From the NCBI GenBank assembly GCA_910578305.1, contig CAJTQH010000053.1, positions 1 through 15,851 on the forward strand: a DNA stretch of 15,851 nucleotides, given 5' to 3'. Position 1 is the first letter of the stretch. The number at the start of each line of letters is the position of its first letter. The notes beneath the pieces are model-generated. The model was not told the DNA's origin. It made no database searches and was given only the letters and a program-made list of their open reading frames with translations. Position numbers and translations under genes: made by a program. The DNA is from an uncultured Muribaculaceae bacterium (lineage in GTDB: Bacteria > Bacteroidota > Bacteroidia > Bacteroidales > Muribaculaceae). Of the stretch, positions 7,821 to 14,102 are shown one piece after another.

Positions 7821-7828
7821 TAAATTTG
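7821..7828 (+). promoter_or_regulatory. Candidate -7 element for the DeoR-type regulator
   Basis: TAAATTTG matches the Bacteroidetes -7 consensus TAnnTTTG and is preceded by a T-tract at 7811-7818. It lies 32 bases before the ATG at 7861, predicting a leader of roughly 25 bases. No good -33 TTTG is present about 20 bases upstream. Confidence 0.5.
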
Positions 7829-7860
7829 CGGAAAAACCATATCTATCGTTGCCCAATACT

Positions 7861-8640
7861 ATGACCCTGACTAAAGAAGAGCGGCATCAGCTCATCCTGG
7901 AAACATTGCTTTCGCAAGAGTCCATGCAGGTTTCTGATCTGTCGGCTCTGCTTGATGTGTCGGCTGTGACAATACGCAAGGATCTTACCGAACTTGAGAA
8001 AAACAACAAACTTTACCGTAGTCACGGCAAGGCTATTCTGATAAATCCATATATAACAAATCGCTCGGTGAGCGAAAAAGAGAAACTGGCACGAAAGGAG
8101 AAAGATCTTATAGGCCGTTATGCGGCAACTCTTATAGGTCGTAACGATAGTGTAATAATTGCATCCGGGTCGACGGTGCTTGCACTGGCTCGCTGTATAA
8201 AGCCCGATCACAGGCTTACTGTGGTATCGGCTTCGCTACAAGTGTCGGAAGTTCTTGGTGTGAACGATGACGTTGATATTGTGCAACTGGGTGGTTCGTT
8301 ACGCGCTACGTCGCTTTCGGTCGTGGGTAAGATGGCCGAGGAGATGCTGTCTGATTTTGCGTGTTCAAAGCTTTTTCTTGGTGTCGACGGTATTGATCTT
8401 GAGTTTGGGCTGACAACTACAGATGTACGTGAGGCCGAACTTAATCAGGTGATGATGCGCACAGCTCAGAAGACCATAGTTCTTGCGGATTCTTCGAAGT
8501 TTCGCCGTAGAGGATTCAGTAAGATTGCCAATGTATCGGATGTGGATATGATAATAACCGATTCTAATATTCCGGATAAAGTAGCCAGATCTCTTGAAGA
8601 AAACGGTATAGAATTGCGTGTGGTCAATTTGCCGGGTTGA
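7861..8640 (+). CDS. DeoR/GlpR-family transcriptional regulator, 259 aa
   Basis: The N-terminus is a DeoR-type helix-turn-helix (about 6-58, with MQVSDLSALLDVSAVTIRKD at 22-41). The C-terminus is the DeoR sensor domain related to sugar-phosphate isomerases. It contains ASGSTVLALA (101-110), LGGSLRATSLSVVG (143-156), FLGVDGID (172-179), GLTTTDVREAE (183-193) and VLADSSKF (207-214). Such proteins usually repress sugar or nucleoside catabolic operons and release DNA on binding a phosphorylated sugar. No such operon adjoins this gene, so its target is unknown; autoregulation or a distant regulon is possible. A TTG at 7849 would add four residues. I prefer the ATG at 7861 because the family usually begins a few residues before the EER helix. 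Length is normal and the gene looks intact. Confidence 0.92.
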   Translation: MTLTKEERHQLILETLLSQESMQVSDLSALLDVSAVTIRKDLTELEKNNKLYRSHGKAILINPYITNRSVSEKEKLARKEKDLIGRYAATLIGRNDSVIIASGSTVLALARCIKPDHRLTVVSASLQVSEVLGVNDDVDIVQLGGSLRATSLSVVGKMAEEMLSDFACSKLFLGVDGIDLEFGLTTTDVREAELNQVMMRTAQKTIVLADSSKFRRRGFSKIANVSDVDMIITDSNIPDKVARSLEENGIELRVVNLPG

Positions 8641-8857
8641 TTGTAGGGGGTCTTATCTCGTTTGTTACAGGATTGTAACATACAAACTGCTTAATTTTTA
8701 TTTTGTTTTAAAAACATTGTGCTTACGAAACGTAATCGGTTGCATGATGTGTAATCTTGTGTCATATTCCTATTGGTGCGATCGTTATGGTCGGTTTTGC
8801 TTCAAATATTGATTGATATTGGGAATGAATTATAGTTTTTCATGTGCTTGTGGATAT
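8641..8857. other. Intergenic spacer, with candidate weak terminator for the DeoR-type gene
   Basis: An interrupted hairpin at 8660-8687 pairs GTTTG with CAAAC and TTACA with TGTAA, with a 4-base bulge. It is followed by a T-rich stretch at about 8691-8706 and could end plus-strand transcription from the DeoR-type gene. The remaining A/T-rich sequence up to 8857 has no convincing frame, RNA gene or repeat. Confidence 0.4.
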
Positions 8858-8897
8858 AAAAAAAATGTGCGCCCTCGATTTTGGTCGGGGGCGCACA
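8858..8897 (-). terminator. Strong rho-independent terminator after tsf
   Basis: On the minus strand, a 9-bp perfect stem (TGTGCGCCC with GGGCGCACA; 8889-8897 with 8866-8874) extends inward by about four further pairs including G-U. It is immediately followed by eight Us (8858-8865). It lies about 60 bases after the tsf stop and should end the rplM-rpsI-rpsB-tsf transcript. Confidence 0.93.
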
Positions 8898-8958
8898 CCG
8901 CTATAAATAAACTTTGTTATGACTTATAAGTTTGTAGAGCGGATGAAGAGGATTTTGT

Positions 8959-9951
8959 TTAATCCTGATTGAGGTTAACACGCTTGAATTCCACGGCTAC
9001 GAGACCTTTCTGAGTTTTCTCGAGATATTGGCCAATAGTCATGGTGGCGTCTTTTACAAATTCCTGTTCGAGGAGACAAGATTCCTTGAAGAATTTGTTG
9101 ACACGTCCTTTGGCGATGTTTTCCATCATCTGCTGAGGCAGGTTGGCTGCTTTTGCTTCGGCAGCTTCTTTCATGATCTGACGACCTTTGGCTGCTTCTT
9201 CTTCGGTGATCCAACCCTTGGAGATGTTTGATTCGATGTGGTCTTCGGTGTCGAAGTGGTTGGGGTTGAGACCGCCTTTCTTGAGAGCTGCTTCAACAGC
9301 CTTGCGGATCTGCTCTTCGCGAGTCTTTTCGATAGCGACGTTGTATTCGCTTTCTACTACGGCTGCGGGAACGCTGTCGCGGTCAACGGCTACGGGGTTC
9401 ATAGATGCTACCTGCATTGCCACGTCGCGAGCCACCTGGTAGTCAACGCCTGCCATGTTGAAGCCAACGATGGTGGCGAGCTTGTTGCCCTGGTGGTTGT
9501 AGGAAGTGGTGGTGGGAGCTTTAACGAATTCGTAAGCACCGAGTTCCATTTTTTCACCGGTCTTACCGCTTTCCTCTACGATGAGGTCAGCGATAGTCTG
9601 GCCGTCGAGTACGAGGGCCTTGAGTTCGTCGATCGAAGCGGGGCGGTTGGCCATGGCTGCGTCGAGGATCTTGTTGGTGAGTTCTACGAAGCCGGCGTTC
9701 TTGGCCACGAAGTCGGTCTCGCACTTGAGTGCTACGACAGCTGCGAAGTCTTCAACGTTCTTTGCGAGTACGCAACCTTCGGAAGCTTCACGGTCTTCAC
9801 GCTTTGCAGCTACTGCCTGACCCTTCTTGCGAAGGATCTCAACGGCTGCCTCGATGTCGCCGTTGGTTTCGGCGAGGGCTTTTTTGCAGTCCATCAAGCC
9901 GGCACTTGTGAGGTGACGGAGCTTGGTGATTTCTGCCATTGTTACTGCCAT
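8959..9951 (-). CDS. tsf: Translation elongation factor Ts, 330 aa
   Basis: EF-Ts catalyses GDP/GTP exchange on EF-Tu in the cytoplasm. The N-terminal UBA-like domain (MAEITKLRHLTSAGLMDCKK, residues 5-24) is followed by the hallmark TDFVAKN motif at 79-85 that contacts EF-Tu. The core/dimerisation domains and a C-terminal module follow. At 330 residues it is longer than the E. coli protein (about 283), as is usual in Bacteroidetes. The frame starts MAVTM; the first Met (9951) is used because close relatives also begin this way, although Met5 is possible. It follows rpsB by 40 bases in the same operon and is closed by a strong terminator. Confidence 0.97.
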   Translation of the reverse strand: MAVTMAEITKLRHLTSAGLMDCKKALAETNGDIEAAVEILRKKGQAVAAKREDREASEGCVLAKNVEDFAAVVALKCETDFVAKNAGFVELTNKILDAAMANRPASIDELKALVLDGQTIADLIVEESGKTGEKMELGAYEFVKAPTTTSYNHQGNKLATIVGFNMAGVDYQVARDVAMQVASMNPVAVDRDSVPAAVVESEYNVAIEKTREEQIRKAVEAALKKGGLNPNHFDTEDHIESNISKGWITEEEAAKGRQIMKEAAEAKAANLPQQMMENIAKGRVNKFFKESCLLEQEFVKDATMTIGQYLEKTQKGLVAVEFKRVNLNQD

Positions 9952-9991
9952 ATTGAGTAATGTGTGTGGTGGTTAAACAATAAGAGGTTGA

Positions 9992-10816
9992 TTATTCAGC
10001 TACAGGTGCTTCAGTAGCAGGTGCGTCGGTAGCGGTAGCTTCGTTTTCAGCTTTGCGGCTTACACGACGACGCTCTCTGCGGGGAGCCTGTTCGCCTTCG
10101 CCGGCAGCCTGAGTGTCTACCTTTTCGACTTTGCGTTCTTCAAGACCTTCGGCCATGGCTGCGCATACAGTGTCGAGAATAAGCTCGATAGACTTTGATG
10201 CGTCGTCGTTGGCGGGGATCACGAAGTCAATGTCGTTGGGATTTGAGTTGGTGTCAACCATGGCAAATACGGGTATACCCAGACGGTTTGCTTCAGCTAC
10301 GGCGATGCGTTCTTTCAGAACGTCAACAACGAAGAGTGCTGAGGGCAGACGGTTGAGGTCGGCGATAGAGCCAAGAGTCTTTTCAAGCTTGGCGCGCTGA
10401 CGGGTGATCTGGAGCTTTTCGCGCTTTGAAAGGTTGTCGAAAGTACCATCTTTGGTCATCTTGTCGATGGCGGTCATCTTCTTGACAGCCTTGCGGATGG
10501 TAGGGAAGTTGGTAAGCATACCGCCGGGCCAGCGTTCGATAACGTAAGGCATGTTGATGCTCTGAGCTTTTTCGGCGATAACTTGTTTGGCCTGTTTTTT
10601 AGTGGCAACGAAGAGAACTTTTTTGCCTGATTTGGCGATGCTCTTCAGTGCGTTGGCGGCCTCGTCCAGCTTGGCAGCTGTCTTGTAGAGGTCTATGATG
10701 TGGATACCGTTGCGCTCCATGAAGATGTAAGGAGCCATGGCAGGATTCCATTTTCTTTTGAGGTGACCGAAATGGCAGCCTGCTTCGAGTAATTGGTCAA
10801 ATGTGGGTGTTGACAT
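9992..10816 (-). CDS. rpsB: 30S ribosomal protein S2, 274 aa
   Basis: S2 binds late to the 30S head/body junction and is needed for S1 association in organisms that have S1. The sequence has the typical start FDQLLEAGCHFGHLKRKWNP (residues 6-25), then YIFMERNGIHIIDLYKT, LFVATKKQA, RWPGGMLTNFPTI and PVFAMVDTNSNPNDID. The final 45 or so residues are a basic then Ala/Thr/Glu-rich extension (EERRKV-type tail), common in this phylum and probably disordered. It lies 124 bases after rpsI. That gap holds a hairpin that may regulate rpsB-tsf. Confidence 0.98.
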   Translation of the reverse strand: MSTPTFDQLLEAGCHFGHLKRKWNPAMAPYIFMERNGIHIIDLYKTAAKLDEAANALKSIAKSGKKVLFVATKKQAKQVIAEKAQSINMPYVIERWPGGMLTNFPTIRKAVKKMTAIDKMTKDGTFDNLSKREKLQITRQRAKLEKTLGSIADLNRLPSALFVVDVLKERIAVAEANRLGIPVFAMVDTNSNPNDIDFVIPANDDASKSIELILDTVCAAMAEGLEERKVEKVDTQAAGEGEQAPRRERRRVSRKAENEATATDAPATEAPVAE

Positions 10817-10857
10817 TTTTTTGTTTGTAGTTTGTTTACGTTCTTGCGATTTTTACA

Positions 10858-10891
10858 ATTTTGCAGTAGGGAACGTGTCCATCCGCAAAAT
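10858..10891 (-). promoter_or_regulatory. Hairpin upstream of rpsB, candidate S2 leader element
   Basis: On the minus strand ATTTTGC (10891-10885) pairs with GCAAAAT (10864-10858) in a 7-bp stem. The enclosed 20 bases can form an inner GGA/TCC pairing. It sits 42 bases before the rpsB start in a 124-base gap inside the operon, with no U-tract, so it is not a terminator. No consensus TAnnTTTG promoter is visible in the gap (TAAATTTTG at 10885-10893 is off by one base). S2 autoregulates through leader RNA in some bacteria. That this element does so is inference. Confidence 0.4.
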
Positions 10892-10940
10892 TTAGATACT
10901 AAACACTTATAATCATGCAGCCATAAGCAGCTGCGACAGA

Positions 10941-11327
10941 TTAACGTTTTGAGAACTGGAAGCGCTTGCGAGCTTTGGGCTGACCGGGCTTTTTACGCTC
11001 TACGGCACGGGGGTCGCGAGTCATGAAGCCTTCGGCGCGGAGAGCCGACTTGTCTTCGGGGTTGATCTTAACGAGTGCGCGTGCGATAGCAAGGCGAAGG
11101 GCTTCGGCCTGGCCTTTGTAGCCGCCACCGTCGAGGTTAACTTTGATATCGTATTTTTCAGCGGCGTCGAGTGTCGACAGGGGCTGCTTAACGATGTACT
11201 GAAGGATTGAAGAGGGGAAGTAAACTTCCAGAGGGCGTTTGTTGATTGTGATGGCACCGTTGCCTTCTTTTACAATCACACGTGCCACGGCGGCCTTACG
11301 GCGGCCAACTGCATTAACTGTTTCCAT
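10941..11327 (-). CDS. rpsI: 30S ribosomal protein S9, 128 aa
   Basis: S9 lies in the 30S head, and its C-terminal tail reaches the P-site tRNA. Features are the VNAVGRRKAAVARV start, the GGGYKGQAEALRLAIARAL segment and the conserved basic tail ending RKRFQFSKR, whose last Arg contacts tRNA. Length is normal for the family. It starts 11 bases after the rplM stop, forming the widespread rplM-rpsI pair. A short hairpin (GCAGC/GCTGC, 10917-10934) lies just beyond its stop without a U-tract. Confidence 0.98.
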   Translation of the reverse strand: METVNAVGRRKAAVARVIVKEGNGAITINKRPLEVYFPSSILQYIVKQPLSTLDAAEKYDIKVNLDGGGYKGQAEALRLAIARALVKINPEDKSALRAEGFMTRDPRAVERKKPGQPKARKRFQFSKR

Positions 11328-11338
11328 ACTTCCTGTTC

Positions 11339-11818
11339 TTATTTCAGTTTGTTGATGTCAATAACTTTGGGCTCCTGAGCTTCGTGGGGATGGTTGGGGC
11401 CATTGTACACATACATGTTTTCGATCAGGCGACGACCCATGCGGTTCTTGGGGAGCATACCCTTCATAACCTTTGTGAAGAGGGGGTTGTAGCCGGGCTT
11501 GATGTGTTTGTTGAGAGCCTTTTTCATGAGCACCTCGGGCGTTGCAACGCGCTGTCCGCCGGGATATCCGGTGTATGAAAGGTACTCGCGGTCAGTCATT
11601 TTCTTGCCGGTGAGCACGATCTTGTCGGCGTTGATGATGATAACTTTGTCGCCGCATTCCATGTTGGGTGAGTAGCTGGGTTTGTACTTACCGCGGAGAA
11701 GTTTGGCAACTTTAGCGCAGAGGCGGCCGAGAACCTGGTCGGTCGCGTCGATTACTACCCAGTCGCGCTGCACGTTCTGTGCGTTAAGGGTAAGAGTTTT
11801 GTAGCTTAAAGTATCCAC
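11339..11818 (-). CDS. rplM: 50S ribosomal protein L13, 159 aa, GTG start
   Basis: L13 is an early-assembly protein of the 50S subunit. The sequence shows DWVVIDATDQVLGRLCAKVA-type and LLRGKYKPSYSP segments near the N-terminus, then VIIINADKIVLTGKK, YLSYTGYPGGQR and MLPKNRMGRR. The frame begins with GTG (11818-11816), giving MDTLSYKT, which matches how Bacteroidetes L13 proteins begin, and no in-frame ATG is available nearby. First gene of the rplM-rpsI-rpsB-tsf operon, downstream of a clear promoter and structured leader. Confidence 0.97.
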   Translation of the reverse strand: MDTLSYKTLTLNAQNVQRDWVVIDATDQVLGRLCAKVAKLLRGKYKPSYSPNMECGDKVIIINADKIVLTGKKMTDREYLSYTGYPGGQRVATPEVLMKKALNKHIKPGYNPLFTKVMKGMLPKNRMGRRLIENMYVYNGPNHPHEAQEPKVIDINKLK

Positions 11819-11850
11819 TTTTAATTAATTGAAAATAAGTTAATTAATTC

Positions 11851-11899
11851 GACACTAACCGCACGCTGCCCGGCCAAAGGCACCGCCTCGGGTCGTGTC
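11851..11899 (-). promoter_or_regulatory. Structured rplM leader RNA, candidate L13 autoregulatory element
   Basis: In the roughly 105-base leader of rplM, minus-strand RNA can form nested stems. The outer pair is GACAC (11899-11895) with GTGTC (11855-11851), extended by ACC/GGT across a small internal loop. The inner pair is CCCG (11892-11889) with CGGG (11872-11869), enclosing a hairpin AGGC-GGT-GCCT (11888-11878). No U-tract follows. Between this structure and the GTG lie two TTAATTAA palindromes (11840-11847 and 11821-11828), which could themselves pair. The position and compact fold suggest a ribosomal-protein leader. I cannot confirm a match to a known family without a covariance search. 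Confidence 0.5.
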
Positions 11900-11929
11900 A
11901 ATGATTGATTTTTGGATATAATCGGACTG

Positions 11930-11961
11930 CAAAGGTAGTGATTTTCCACCACTTAACCAAA
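11930..11961 (-). promoter_or_regulatory. Promoter of the rplM-rpsI-rpsB-tsf operon
   Basis: On the minus strand TTTG (11961-11958) and TACCTTTG (11937-11930) are separated by 20 bases, an excellent match to the Bacteroidetes -33 TTTG / -7 TAnnTTTG promoter. Transcription would start near 11923, giving a leader of about 105 bases. The promoter lies between the acyltransferase stop and rplM, so rplM need not depend on read-through. Confidence 0.8.
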
Positions 11962-11997
11962 CATAAAGAAATTTTTTATCAACATCATCAGGCGTGG

Positions 11998-13125
11998 TCA
12001 GACTTTAAGGAATATGCGATGCCTGTAAAGGATGAGCAGTATGATGTAGGTGATGGTGGCGTTGGCAATGGCTATTACGGCCGGATAGTATGCGTCGGTA
12101 AATTGTTGCAGGCCGAAAAGCAGCGAGCGGCTGAGGCTGCTGAAGTCGACGCACGACATGATCATGTAGGCGGCTATGGAGTTCATGCCGTAGATTTTGA
12201 GCCATGCGAAGGGGCGCCGGATGCCTATGCAGTCGCCCACGCAGTAGGCTCCGGCCATGAGCATGAAGCAGTAGCCGCTACTGACGAGCACCATGGATGC
12301 TGTCCAGAGGCGTTTGATCACCGGGTGCCATGGGTGCCACATCCATCCAATGGCTGCGAGTGCCGCTCCGGTCAGAGCCATGATGAGTGCTTTGCGCAAG
12401 GATGTGATGTGTGCCTGCCGCAGCAGTGTGCCGGCAAACACTCCGCTCATAACGGTGACGGCGAATGTAAGCGTGCTCCATACCCATGTGTAGCGGTAGT
12501 GTGGGTGGAATATGACTGATCCGTCGGCTGAGGTTGCGGCCATGTCGCGAAAACGTCCGAGGCATTCGCGGTCGATTGATTCGGCAAAGTTGCCGTCGGG
12601 GGTGAAGTCGCCGCACAGATGCATACCGACGCAGTAGATGGCCATGAGCAGCAGTGTGACGGCTATGCGCACCGATGAGCGGCGGCAGTGCAGGTAGATG
12701 AGTGCCGATATGAGGTAGCCTGCGGCTATGGCCTGAAGAGTGTTGGTGTAAAGATAGACGTGCGAGGGGTCAAGGGCGAGCAGATTGCCCTGACACATCA
12801 TGCCGAAGAGCCACAGCAGGATGACGCGCTTGAGTATGCGTGCCCACACCTGTCGGTTCCAAGGGGCTGATCGGTAGCGCGACAGCGAGAAGGGGATGGT
12901 GATGCCTGTCATGAACATGAACAGTGGCATGACGAGATCCCATGGTGAAAATCCGGCCCACTCCACATGTGTGAAAGCTCTGGAGACCGGGGCAAACCAG
13001 GAAGAGTCGGTGGCTGCCGAAAGGGCATGTATCACGGCCTCGAGTCCTACGAGGCAGAAAAGATCGGCTCCACGGAGTATGTCGAGCGATTCAAGACGCT
13101 GTGGCTGTGCCGTGGAGGTATTCAT
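11998..13125 (-). CDS. Multi-pass membrane acyltransferase, HGSNAT/DUF5009-like, 375 aa
   Basis: The start is MNTSTAQPQRLESLDILRGAD, where the RxxSLDxLRGxD signature marks membrane acyltransferases related to heparan-alpha-glucosaminide N-acetyltransferase. His53 in FTHVEWAGFSPWDLVMPLFM (51-70) corresponds to the conserved H-x-x-W-x-G-F region thought to be catalytic in that group. RILKRVILLWLFG (96-108) and the PVIKRLWTASMVLVSSG segment (268-284) also fit. I count about ten hydrophobic helices (for example 20-35, 62-80, 101-115, 129-146, 152-170, 214-235, 244-262, 274-298, 310-326, 346-366). It probably acetylates a sugar at the membrane, but the substrate is unknown. The frame is open further upstream to 13488, but that extension is antisense to the B3/4 gene. 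The start at 13125 fits the promoter at 13223-13254 and the family N-terminus. Confidence 0.85.
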   Translation of the reverse strand: MNTSTAQPQRLESLDILRGADLFCLVGLEAVIHALSAATDSSWFAPVSRAFTHVEWAGFSPWDLVMPLFMFMTGITIPFSLSRYRSAPWNRQVWARILKRVILLWLFGMMCQGNLLALDPSHVYLYTNTLQAIAAGYLISALIYLHCRRSSVRIAVTLLLMAIYCVGMHLCGDFTPDGNFAESIDRECLGRFRDMAATSADGSVIFHPHYRYTWVWSTLTFAVTVMSGVFAGTLLRQAHITSLRKALIMALTGAALAAIGWMWHPWHPVIKRLWTASMVLVSSGYCFMLMAGAYCVGDCIGIRRPFAWLKIYGMNSIAAYMIMSCVDFSSLSRSLLFGLQQFTDAYYPAVIAIANATITYIILLILYRHRIFLKV

Positions 13126-13215
13126 ATAGGATAATGTGTGGGCGATGCGGTTATGACGAAGAGCGGGATTATGGACAACGGTGGTGTGTGGCGAGGTGAT
13201 TTCATGGCGCGGTGG

Positions 13216-13247
13216 TTTCCGGCAAAGGTAATAAATATTTATCTTTG
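13216..13247 (+). promoter_or_regulatory. Promoter of the B3/4-domain gene
   Basis: TATCTTTG at 13240-13247 matches TAnnTTTG. Twenty bases upstream lies TTTC (13216-13219), one base off the -33 TTTG. The predicted start of transcription is only about 10 bases before the ATG at 13265, so the mRNA would have a very short leader. It interleaves with the opposing promoter at 13223-13254. Confidence 0.55.
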
Positions 13248-13254
13248 CGTCAAA
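13223..13254 (-). promoter_or_regulatory. Promoter of the acyltransferase gene
   Basis: On the minus strand TTTG (13254-13251) and TACCTTTG (13230-13223) are 20 bases apart, an exact fit to the Bacteroidetes consensus and the same -7 sequence as the rplM promoter. The leader to the ATG at 13125 would be about 90 bases. Confidence 0.75.
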
Positions 13255-13264
13255 ATGACGGTTT

Positions 13265-13930
13265 ATGATTATCGAGATAGAAGATTCCATACGTGAAGCG
13301 GCTCCTGATCTGAAGGTGGTGCAGATGGAGGCGGATGTGACAAATGTGCCTACGACCGAGGCTCTCAAGTCGGAGTTTGAGGCTCTTATGGCCGATGTGC
13401 AGGGCCGATACGAGATGCCCGATGTAAACAAGCGCTCAGGCATAGCGGCCACTCGTGCGGCATACAAGGCGTTGGGCAAGGATCCCAACCGCTACCGGCC
13501 GTCGTGCGAGGCTATGTGCCGCCGCATAGTGAAGGGCATGGGGCTGTATTATATAGACAATCTGGTGGATCTGATAAATATATTGTCGATCCGTACTGGA
13601 TATTCGATAGGCGGATTCGATGCCGACAAAATAAGCAGCGATGTGTTGCGTCTGGGCGTGGGCCGTGAGGGAGAGCCGTTTGAGGGCATAGGCCGTGGAG
13701 AGCTTAACATACACGGGCTGCCTGTGTATCGCGATGCCGTGGGTGGCATAGGCACCCCTACGAGCGACAATGAGCGCACGAAGATAGATCTCGGCACTCG
13801 CAGACTGCTTATGTGTATCAATATCTATGGCGAGGAGGTGCCGCTGGCGGAGACTGTGGAGCTGGCGCGACGATTGCTGTCGGACTATGTGTCGGCGCGC
13901 AATGTGACCGTACAGGTCATAGAGGCTTAG
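13265..13930 (+). CDS. Free-standing B3/4 (tRNA-binding-like) domain protein, 221 aa
   Basis: The core (about residues 60-205) reads as the B3/4 domain otherwise found in the beta subunit of phenylalanyl-tRNA synthetase, where it does editing. Key stretches are ATRAAYKALGKDPNRYRPS (62-80), YYIDNLVDLINILSI (95-109), GYSIGGFDADKI, GRGELNIHGLPVYRDAVGG and PTSDNERTKIDLGTRRLLM. No catalytic synthetase domain or anticodon-binding domain is present, and length is normal for stand-alone members. These proteins are usually annotated only by domain. A tRNA or aminoacyl-ester editing role is plausible but unproven. The ATG at 13265 fits the promoter; the nearby ATG at 13255 is in another frame. It is monocistronic and divergent from the acyltransferase. 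Confidence 0.9.
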   Translation: MIIEIEDSIREAAPDLKVVQMEADVTNVPTTEALKSEFEALMADVQGRYEMPDVNKRSGIAATRAAYKALGKDPNRYRPSCEAMCRRIVKGMGLYYIDNLVDLINILSIRTGYSIGGFDADKISSDVLRLGVGREGEPFEGIGRGELNIHGLPVYRDAVGGIGTPTSDNERTKIDLGTRRLLMCINIYGEEVPLAETVELARRLLSDYVSARNVTVQVIEA

Positions 13931-14039
13931 TCCGTAGCGGGGGCAGACGAGTTCGCCATACAGGCGGCTGAATGATGATTGTGATAGGCTCCGCGAAACT
14001 TGACCATGTAGCTGAAATCGGCTTCGGCCAACACCGGCA

Positions 14040-14068
14040 GTGACCCCTCCTTTGCGCAGAGGGGTCAC
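14040..14068. other. Perfect 10-bp inverted repeat between convergent genes
   Basis: GTGACCCCTC (14040-14049) pairs with GAGGGGTCAC (14059-14068) around a 9-base loop. It lies in the 172-base gap between the B3/4 gene (plus) and the phosphorylase (minus), about where both transcripts should end. No T-tract follows on either strand, so it is not a classical terminator. It could be a transcript-end stabiliser or one copy of a dispersed intergenic palindrome. The rest of the gap has no accepted gene. Confidence 0.6.
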
Positions 14069-14102
14069 ATAGCGGGTCTGATGTTGGAGGCGCAGCTGTA
14101 TG

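Larger units (their letters stand above)
7336..7860. other. C-poor, G/T-rich divergent intergenic region
   Basis: The spacer lies between the SPFH operon (minus) and the DeoR-type gene (plus). From about 7400 to 7760 the plus strand has very few cytosines (about 3-5 per 60 bases) and many G and T. Short frames exist on both strands (7525-7791 minus, 7568-7780 plus), but both give low-complexity peptides and I do not accept them. A small plus-strand hairpin (stem 7766-7770 with 7775-7779) is followed by six Ts (7781-7786) and could end a transcript entering from the left. The outer ends hold the candidate promoters of the flanking genes. I see no tRNA or known riboswitch. Confidence 0.5.

Noticed and set aside
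7849..7860. TTG start for the DeoR-type regulator
   Set aside because: It adds only four residues to an ORF with an ATG at 7861 that fits the family N-terminus and the candidate promoter spacing better.
9238..9960. 240-aa plus-strand frame
   Set aside because: It is fully antisense to tsf, whose identity is certain.
10885..10893. Promoter for rpsB (TAAATTTTG on the minus strand)
   Set aside because: The spacing between TA and TTTG is three bases instead of two, and no -33 element is found at the right distance, so it was not called as a promoter.
13126..13488. N-terminal extension of the acyltransferase frame
   Set aside because: It is antisense to the start of the B3/4 gene and spans both promoters. 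The family N-terminus begins at the ATG at 13125.
13436..14068. 210-aa minus-strand frame
   Set aside because: Most of it is antisense to the B3/4 gene, it starts inside the palindrome, and the peptide has no domain signature.
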